Shown piece after piece: positions 1 to 6,927 of a stretch of DNA of 64,000 bases (the stretch's first letter is position 1; each line of letters begins with the position of its first letter). Position numbers and translations under genes: made by a program. This DNA is from Taeniopygia guttata. Lineage: Eukaryota > Chordata > Aves > Passeriformes > Estrildidae. The stretch is from positions 12,974,001 through 13,038,000 of the forward strand of contig NC_133030.1 in NCBI RefSeq assembly GCF_048771995.1, written 5' to 3'. The notes below the pieces were generated by a model. The model was not told the DNA's origin. It worked only from the letters and a program-made list of their open reading frames with translations, and did no database searches.

Positions 1-1217
1 GGTGGCTCCCGGTGGATGGGGGTGGGGACAGATCCGGTCTGGGGGTCCAGAGGCTCCTGTCCAGTGGAACAGATCTGAAGGTGGCCGGGGTGATCCCTGT
101 GCCACCCACAGGGCCCAGGGCCCCAGGTAAGTGCTGCATCTGGTTCCAGGCCCTGGCAGAGCTGCAGATGCCATCTCCAACGCTGTCTACGAGGAGCTGG
201 ATTACAAAGCCGTGCCAGAGTACCAGGAGGTGCCCACTCCCCCAGGTGGGTGCCGCCCTTGTGCCCCGGCTGTGCTCGGAGTGAAGGCTCTGCCTGACAG
301 CCCCACGGCACCTCCGGGTCCTGGTGGCCCTGCTGTGGTTCCTGGCCATGGGCTGTGGGTGCCCCTGGGTGCCACAGTGGCCCCGCTCTGTAGCGTGAGG
401 TTCTGTCACCTGCGGAGCCGCTTGTGGCCACCCCCAAGTCCCTGTTTGTCCCCTGCAGGTTCCCTGTCGGAGGGACGGGTGAAGAAGCTGCCGTATTACA
501 CCGGGGACAGCGTGGAGGGGAGTGACACCGAGGCCGCCCCAGGTAGGGCCACAGGGCAGGAGCCCAGCAGGGAGAGCTGGGGACAGGGGGCACACCCAGG
601 CTGGGGGGCTGAGGGGACAAATCCTTCCCCCCTTGTTAGTGTGCAGAGAGACATCGCCTTTCCCTGTGGGACCACAGGGCCTCCAGCAGCTGCCCAGTGG
701 AAAGGCTGGCGAGGGTGGCACAGCCAGAGCCCTGCCAGGGACACTGGTCATTGCCATGGACCCCTCTGATTTTCCCAGATCCCCCTGCCCGGCCCGAGCA
801 AGGAACCCCGGAGGGCTACGACGATGTCCTGGATGTGCCACAGGAGGCCCCTGCTCCCAGCACTGGGGACATCTCTGAGGGAGTGACACGGCAGAAATCG
901 ATCTGTGTCCTCCACACAGGTGAGAGGGCTCAAAGCTGCCCTGTCCCCTCTGTCGAGCCACTCCAGGGCAGGGTTTGTGTGTGGGGGCAGGCAGGGCCCC
1001 AGCACAGATCCATGGGTGCTGTGCTCTGACCCCCGGTGGGGTCCGTCAGGGGGGACAGGGAGCTGCCTGCCCCTCAGGCACCTTTCCGTGCTGTCCCCAA
1101 GGTGGGATCTGCTCCCCTCCATGTCCCCCAGGAGCAACAACAGACTTCTCAGATCCGAGCCCAGGGAACACGGACTATGATGATGTGGGCAGCAGCGCCC
1201 CGGCGACACTGCCATGA
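1..1217 (+). CDS. SRCR receptor gene A, 3' end only (cytoplasmic tail exons)
   Basis: Only the tail of a scavenger-receptor cysteine-rich membrane receptor is inside the window; the SRCR and transmembrane exons lie off the left edge. By alignment with complete genes B and C, base 1 is the last base of the transmembrane exon. Tail exons follow at 112-126 (15 nt), about 150-245, 459-542, 779-919, a possible 24-nt microexon at 1078-1101, and 1132-1217 with stop TGA. All are phase 1 and multiples of three except the last. Encoded tyrosine motifs are VYEELDY, EYQEV, LPYYTG, GYDDVLDV and TDYDDVGS, as in WC1/CD163-type tails. This suggests phosphotyrosine signalling from a leukocyte surface receptor; that role is inferred from the family. 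A plus-strand ATTAAA lies at 1395-1400. Certain as a coding tail; the exact orthology is open. Confidence 0.8.
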
Positions 1218-1394
1218 GGATGTCCTGGCCATGCCACAGCCCTGGGGACACGTGTGTGGCAGTGCGGTGGGGCCCTGTGCCCAGGGAGGTCTGGCCCTGC
1301 CCATGGAAGTCATCCCTCGCTGTGCAGCGCTGCAGGAAAGCAGCTCCTGTGTAGGGATTTCCTTTGATTTCAGTTTAAATTTCCATTTTTCCTT

Positions 1395-1400
1395 ATTAAA
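1395..1400 (+). terminator. Poly(A) signal (ATTAAA) of SRCR gene A
   Basis: ATTAAA lies 178 bases past the stop codon of gene A. It is conserved at the equivalent place behind gene C (22219-22224) but reads ATTAAG behind gene B, where an insertion separates it from the gene. Confidence 0.5.
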
Positions 1401-1776
1401 AGCCAAACTGGTCAGAAACTCACTCCCATGCCTGGAAGCTCATTCTGGGGCTGGCACTTCCATCCCATGTACGCTTTTGGTTGGCGATGTGAGGCAGGAA
1501 CTGGAAGCAGAAACACATCCCTGGGGATGGTGGGCTGAGGGGGGAGGGCAGAGGAGGATTGCTGGGCTTGTCTGCAGGGCCTTTATTTATCGCTGCCAAA
1601 TGCACAGAAGCGATGCCAGCAACAGCGAGGGGAAAAGGGAGAGGGCAGGAGCCGGAGCCCACCCCGCAGGTGCCGCAGGATCTCCTCCCCGTGCCCCGCG
1701 GGTGGGGCAGGCTCAGCCCCACTCTCAGCGCCGAGAGCTGGGCTGGGAAGGGCTCTGGTTGTTGGAAGGACTTTTC

Positions 1777-1978
1777 CTAAAGGAGGGAAGGTCTCCTGAA
1801 GGAGGTGAGCGCCTTCCTGCCCCCCGGCAGCAGCCCACGGTGGCAGGGCAGCCGGGCCATGGCCCCTGGCTGCGGCACGTCGTGCTCCAGGAGGCTCCCG
1901 ATCTTCAGGGCGGGCTGCAGAGCCCGGAGGGCGTCCAGTTCCTGCAGCAGGGCCTGGCTGAAGCCGTCCGTGCTCAGC
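1777..1978 (-). pseudogene. NLR terminal-exon fragment, unit 1
   Basis: This is a near-identical copy of the last coding exon (22601-22802) of the minus-strand NLR gene. Frame and stop are still open and an AATAAA signal lies downstream (TTTATT on plus, about 1582-1587). It is cut off from any NACHT exon: the last intron is interrupted by the retrovirus at 2033, and the preceding LRR exon copy (5007-5177) has lost its splice donor. It came with the tandem duplication of the SRCR cassette and is antisense to the SRCR genes. It is judged non-functional as a gene, though a transcript antisense to SRCR gene A cannot be excluded. Confidence 0.75.
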
Positions 1979-2026
1979 CTGGGCGTGGAGGAGGCAGGAG
2001 AAGAGGAGAAGGTGCTGGAGCTTGTG

Positions 2027-2032
2027 GGGAGG
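2027..2032. repeat. Target-site duplication GGGAGG, left (unit 1)
   Basis: GGGAGG directly precedes the 5' LTR and recurs directly after the 3' LTR at 4890-4895. The unit 3 copy has a single GGGAGG at 22851-22856 with no element. A 6-bp duplication is the size known for alpharetroviral integrase. Confidence 0.85.
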
Positions 2033-2647
2033 CGTCAGAGTCCAGAGCATCCCTCTGGCTTCCCTGGATGACTCGAGCCCCTGGCAAAGTGCACAGGAAC
2101 CTTGGCAGCAAACGGAAAACAACTCTGGATTCCAGTTTAGCCTGTGGGAGAGGCTGCTGATCTTAAAATAGGAATTAAAAGCAAAAAGGGTTTGAATGAT
2201 GTAATAAGGAAATTGACACAGAGTGGAAAAGTAGAATTTTGGGATTTGTTAGAATGGAATTCAGGGGTACAAGATGGAGGAACCTGGGCGTGCCCTAGCT
2301 TCTTCCTTCTTCTTGTCCTCCATGTCTTGCTGTGATAGTGACACTTTTCTATTGGTTTAGGATAGGGACACCTTGTCCAACATAGATTTTATGTATTGGT
2401 ACGGGAATTGTAAACAGGGTACACGTAATTTTGAGTTTATACCGTGGGAGCTGCCTGGGGCGGGAAGGAGACTGCCACGGCTTCTGTGCTAGCTGGACCT
2501 CGGCAGGTCAGAAAGAAACTCTTGCCGATAAGGGAAAAGAAACAACCTTGAAAAGTCAGCTTCACGCATTCCAGACCTCTTCTTCAGCGCCTGGGCTAGT
2601 GAAAAAGGACTTTCACACTGTCGGGGTCTTGCCCAGTGACCCCGACA
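2033..2647 (+). repeat. 5' LTR, unit 1 ERV
   Basis: This copy aligns with the three other LTR copies at 4277-4889, 12734-13351 and 14982-15596. It ends in a perfect 11-bp hairpin (2618-2628 pairing with 2638-2648). No AATAAA is visible here; the matching place reads AAAAGAAACA. Confidence 0.88.
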
Positions 2648-3053
2648 GTTTTGGCCTCTCTGGGTGGGCATGGAGCTCACCAGAAGTGCTGAACATCTGA
2701 CCCTAGCCCGACTAGAAAACTCCCTGAAGAGGACGGCCCAAACCCTTGCCGAGTGCAAGATTCTTCATACTCAACTCGGAAAGGAGAAGATCCAAGGGCC
2801 CTGGGTGTTCTCCACCTGTTATCTGCTGGACAGAGACCAGGAAAGCTTCTGGACTGATTTTACAGACGCCGCCGCTATTGGGCGAGGACCGAAGTGGGTT
2901 TCGGGAGATACGTGAAACCCTGCCGGACTCTGATGCAAGCAGAGGCTGAATCTGAGAACAAAGAGGCAAGCACGCAGACGTGAGAGGACATCCACAAACA
3001 TCTCTTCAATCCAGAATTTCAGGACTTGGGTGTCCTTGCCTTGCAAAGTCAAA
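2648..3053 (+). other. ERV leader region between 5' LTR and env, unit 1
   Basis: About 400 bp without gag or pol. An open frame at 2670-2915 starts MELTRSAEHLTL and would encode roughly 80 residues; it is also open in unit 2 (13374-13619), but I do not recognise the product. No clear tRNA primer-binding site follows the LTR. A pyrimidine-containing stretch ending in TTTCAG at about 3021 looks like a retained splice acceptor for env mRNA, so the missing gag-pol is better explained by internal deletion than by reverse transcription of spliced mRNA. Confidence 0.55.
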
Positions 3054-4102
3054 ATGTTGTTTTTGTGCTTCATTCTGTTGTCAATTGCCTTAGGCAATTC
3101 CATTGCCTTGGGTAATTCGGCAGATTTTCCCATGCTCCAACCAAAAGAAAACGTTTGGGAAACTTTGGCCAATGCAGCAGGTTTGGACACCATCTGCTTG
3201 ACACGTTCAAGACTGAAAAAACCGTGTTCAACATGTCTTCTGGGCTTGCCAGTGAGTAAATGGCCAATTCCAAAGAACATCCCTCCCGAGGTTTCACAGG
3301 TCATTCCGAATCCTGTGGACGGATGGGAGGTTTGGACACATTTTCTCCCAATGGTTCCTTTTGAACCTCAAGAATTGGAAATTCTTGGTTCAGTGACAAT
3401 GAATTTTTGTATAGAATTTGGCATTTCAGGAGTGATGCAAACAAATAGTAAAATGATAGATGTCGCCCCAAATAATTTCATTTCCAGAATGCCTCTTCTT
3501 GGTGTAATTACACCAAGGTGTCAAACAGACCATCCCGCCAAGCCCCAGCGCAATTGCCACAAGGGGTCTTTTTCATTTGTGGGGACAGGATTTGGCCTGC
3601 TATCCCTGCAAATGCCACAGGCGGTCCATGCAGCATTGGAAAACTGTCATTGCTAACACCCGATTTGACAATCTTGAGAGGGAAGAAGCATAGGGGGAAA
3701 AGAAATATTAAAAAATATGATCCAAAGTGTGATGATAATGCTTATACGTGGAACAAGGCTCAGAGAATTGTGGCTGCAATATTCTCGCCACAAGCAGCAT
3801 CAGGGGTAGCCTTGACTCACCTGGATCGGATGGGGTGTTGGTTGAGCAAACACGCTCGTGCTGTCTCTCTTGCACTGAGTGACGTGCTAACAGATGTCAA
3901 CAGTGGAAGATGGGCAACTCTTCAGAACAGAGTGGCAATTGGTTATTTATTGCTGACACATGGGCACGGGTGTGAAGAATTTGAAGGCATGTGCTGCATG
4001 AACTTGTCAGATCATTTTAAATCAATCCATGAAAACATGAAGCGATTGCAGGAAGGTATAGACAAATTTGGAGAAGTTACTGGATCTTGGTTGAATGATT
4101 AG
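3054..4102 (+). pseudogene. env: Retroviral envelope (alpharetrovirus-type), frameshifted copy
   Basis: The first frame runs from ATG 3054 with a hydrophobic signal-like start (MLFLCFILLSIALGN). A single base is missing near 3487-3490 relative to the unit 2 copy (GAAT here, GAAAT there), so the surface-subunit frame is lost and runs to a stop at 3654-3656; the rest lies in another frame to TAG 4100-4102. Visible parts are a CSTC motif in the surface part, a basic RGKR cleavage-like site, a cysteine-flanked internal hydrophobic segment (fusion-peptide-like) and a CX6CC motif (CEEFEGMCC). The hydrophobic membrane-anchor segment (from about 4146) is in a different frame after the stop. Broken copy; no functional envelope is expected. 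Confidence 0.88.
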
Positions 4103-4276
4103 TTTGATTTTTTTTGACCTCTCACCATTGTGGAGGGAACTTTTGAAAATGGCTTTTTATATTTTAGTAGGGCTTGCCAGTCTTCTGCTTATTTTCCCAG
4201 GCCTTTTTCAATGGGTGAGGCGAGCCATGAACAGGGCTGCCAGAGAGGTGTTTTTGGTGCAACGAGAAAGGGGAGC

Positions 4277-4889
4277 TGTCGGAGTCCAGAGCATTCCTCT
4301 GGCTGCCCTGGATGACTCCAGCCCCTGGCAAAGGGCACAGGAACCTTGGCAGCAAATGGAAAACACCTGTGGATTACATTTTAGCCCCTAGGAGAGGCTG
4401 CCGACCCTACATGAGGAATTAAAATTAAAACGGTTTGAACGATGTAATAAGGAAATTGATATAGTAAAAAGTAGAATTTTGGGATTTGTTAGAATGGAAT
4501 TCAGGGGTAGAAGATGGGGGAACCTGGGAGTGCCCTAGCTTCTTCTTCCTTCTTCTTGTCCTCCATGTCTTGGCGTGACAGTGACACTTTTCTATTGGTT
4601 TAGGATAGGGACATTTTTCCAACGTAGATTTTAGGTATTGGTACGGGAATTGTAAACACGGCATATATAAATTTGCATATATTACGTGAGAGCTGCCTGG
4701 GGCGGGAAGGAGACTGCCACGGCTTCTGTGCTAGCTGGGCTTCATCAGGTCAGAAAGAAACTCTTGTAGATAAGGAAAAATAAACAACCTTGAAAAGTCG
4801 GCTTCACGCATTCCAGACCTCTTCTTCAGCGGCCGGGCTAGGGAAAAAGGACTTTCACACTGTCGGGGTCTTGCCCAGTGACCCCGACA
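4277..4889 (+). repeat. 3' LTR, unit 1 ERV
   Basis: This LTR begins TGTCGGAGTC and ends GACCCCGACA, followed by GGGAGG. It contains AATAAA at 4779-4784, absent from the 5' LTR. The AT-rich CATATATAAATTTGCATATAT around 4660-4682 could serve as a TATA region. It differs clearly from its own 5' LTR in U3, so the element is old. Confidence 0.88.
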
Positions 4890-4895
4890 GGGAGG
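4890..4895. repeat. Target-site duplication GGGAGG, right (unit 1)
   Basis: Right-hand copy of the 6-bp duplication flanking the unit 1 ERV. The sequence that follows (GAGGTGCCGAGCC) continues the NLR intron seen intact at 22857 onward. Confidence 0.85.
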
Positions 4896-5006
4896 GAGGT
4901 GCCGAGCCAGGCTGGATGCCGCTGCGGCCCTGCCTGTCCCGCAGGCTGCGCTGCCCGGCTCGGGAATGGCGGGCACGGAAGGGAAGGTGGCAGGGCCCTC
5001 ACTCAG

Positions 5007-5177
5007 CGCAGGCTCCGCAGCGGGCAGGCGGGATGCCGGAGCTGCTGGCAGAGCTGCAGGACGCCGTGGGCTCGCAGCTCGTTGTCACTCCGGCCCGGGC
5101 AGGTGAGACGGGGCCCCTGAAGCAGCCGCGCAGCCGGGGCTGGGCAGGAGGCGCCCGCCAGCCGGCAGCTGCCCGGC
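5007..5177 (-). pseudogene. NLR last-LRR-exon fragment, unit 1
   Basis: A 171-nt copy of the functional LRR exon at 22976-23146. It has decayed: the LxxLDLSDNE core seen in the intact gene reads PGRSDNE here, and the splice donor on the minus strand has changed from GTGAGT to CTGAGT. Homology to the NLR gene stops abruptly at about 5245, where sequence upstream of SRCR gene B begins; this is the duplication junction. Confidence 0.8.
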
Positions 5178-5245
5178 CTGTGGGAGCTGGGAAACAGGCA
5201 AGGAGGGCTTTGGCCTCGGCTCCCTCGGCTGCTGCAGGTGGGAAG

Positions 5246-6927
5246 GGCGGAGCAGCGGCTGAGGTCCTGGCAGCAGCAGGGGCTGGTGAGGCGGCAAGAG
5301 CGCAGCCCGACCAGAGCCCTCGGGAAAGAAGCTCCGAGCCCACCGCGGGCCCGCGGAGGTATCCGTGGGGTCGGAGAGCTCCTGTCCCCTGTGGCCGGGG
5401 CAGCAGCCGCCCACCCGCCCAGGCCGCCGCCGCTGCCCTCCTGTGTCGGCCCGCAGCGCCCTGGCCCGGTGCGGGCTCGGCGCGGTGCGGGCGTGTGTGA
5501 GCGGAGCAGCCCCGGACAGCGCCCGGTGCCGCAGTGCCCGGCAGCGCGGGGGGATGGGGCAGGGCAGCTCCCGCCGCCGCCGCCGCGGCGAGGGACCGGG
5601 ACGTGCTGCCCGTGGGGAATCGCTGCGGTGCCGCCGGGTGGGGAGCAGCGGCAGTTCCCGCTGCTCCGTCTGCTCCGCGGGGGATCCCGGGACGAGAGTC
5701 CGGGAAGTTCGGGTCGTTCGTGTAAGGAAGGGTCGGGGAAAGCGGGATCCCGGCCAGGTGAGGGACCCCCTGACAGTGACAGCGAGATACGGGGACCAGG
5801 AGGAAGAGAGACTTTAGTGTGGATTTTTTTTGTGCTTGCAATGTGAGGGGGTCAAAGCCCTTTTATATTTCCTGGGACAGCCTTGGGAGGAAGCACTTGG
5901 GGTCGTTTCTGTATTCCTGCGGTAGCAGCCAGTGGGTTTAGGGAGGGAGGGAAAGGCGACTGTGCCATGGGAAAGCTGTGCTGAAAGGGGTGAGGGAACG
6001 TGAGGTGTGGATGTCGGAGCGGGTGTTCCGGGCAGCTCCGGGGCCAGCGTGAGTGAGAGGAGCCGCAGCTGGAAGGGGCGTCGGTGCCCGCGGTGCGAGT
6101 GGATCCGTGCGTGGGGAAAGCGGCGGCAGGAGTGCGGTGCAGGGTGAGAGCGGGCAGTTCGCTGCGGAGCGCGGCTGCCGAGCCGCAGGGGCCGGAGCGG
6201 CGGGGCAGGGGCGGCGGAGCGGCGGCGTTATCGGCGGCAGCACGGGCGTCGGGAGGCACGTGCGGTCGCCGGCGCCGCCGGGAGCCGCCGCGGGGTGACC
6301 GCCTCCTTCCTGCCCTGGCGGCGAGGCGAGCGCGGGGCCGCAGCCGCGGCAGCAGCGCCATGTGCCAGCGCCGCCGCGAGGGACCGGGGAGCTGGCACCT
6401 GGCAGCGCCGCGCGGGGCCGGGGGCTGCTGCCACCCCCCGCGGGGGCTGCGAGCTGCCGGGAGGGGAGCGCCCCGAGCGTGGGGCCTTTGAACTTCGCAG
6501 GTGCCCGAGCTAGATGTGGTCCCGCGGAAGGTGTCGGTAGGATGTGGGCTGAAGGCTGTCGTCGCCGCCAGGATGGCTCTTGTCGGGCTCCAGCAGCAGC
6601 GCTGGAGGCCCGGGGGATGGAGGCAGGGCCCCCGCGGGGCAGGTGCAGTGGGGGGGCTGTCTCCCCCCGGGGACATCCGGGTGGCAGCCCACTGTGGCGA
6701 AGCGTGTGACGCCAGAAGCGCAGGCGAGGCTCATATTTGGGCACGGAGCAGGTTATTGGAGGCCGCGGCCCCGCAGCCGGGAGATGAGGCGCCTGATAAA
6801 GGCTGCCCCGGTGCTGCTGCCTGCGTTGGCTCGGGCGCAGACCTGAGGGAGCTGCCCCGGCTGCGCCGGCTCGGGGCCGGTGCCGTGGGGCCGGTGCCGT
6901 GGGGCCGGTGCCGTGGGGCCGGTGGCC
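5246..6927 (+). promoter_or_regulatory. CpG-rich region upstream of SRCR gene B
   Basis: About 1.7 kb of very GC- and CpG-rich sequence between the duplication junction and the start codon of SRCR gene B. Many open frames here are a by-product of GC content and none has a recognisable product. A CCGCCGCCGCCGCCG run occurs near 5570. The region is repeated almost unchanged at 15953-17620 upstream of gene C. It most likely holds the promoter and any 5' untranslated exon; no TATA box or specific transcription start could be fixed. Confidence 0.4.

Larger units (their letters stand above)
2033..4889 (+). mobile_element. Env-only endogenous retrovirus, unit 1 (LTR-leader-env-LTR)
   Basis: A 2.86-kb proviral relic bounded by two LTRs of about 615 bp (2033-2647 and 4277-4889) and a 6-bp GGGAGG target duplication. 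LTR termini form an inverted repeat (TGTCGGAGTC at the left, GACCCCGACA at the right); the first base of this 5' LTR has mutated from T to C. Between the LTRs are only about 400 bp of leader with an 80-codon open frame and an env gene; gag and pol are absent. Env belongs with alpharetroviruses by its transmembrane-subunit features. The element sits in the former last intron of a duplicated NLR tail, in sense with the SRCR genes, and its 3' LTR ends about 2 kb upstream of SRCR gene B. Confidence 0.9.

Noticed and set aside
2664-2915. 80-codon frame after the 5' LTR as a separate host gene
   Set aside because: It lies inside the ERV leader in both copies and has no recognisable product; kept only as a leader feature.
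4095-4391. Separate small membrane protein downstream of env
   Set aside because: The hydrophobic stretch fits the env membrane anchor displaced into another frame, and in unit 2 the same frame stops at once; not an independent gene.
5365-5817. Open frame containing an MGQGSS start followed by an arginine run, reminiscent of a gag start
   Set aside because: It lies in a CpG-rich region where all frames are open, has no matrix-like domain or downstream gag sequence, and the composition explains it.
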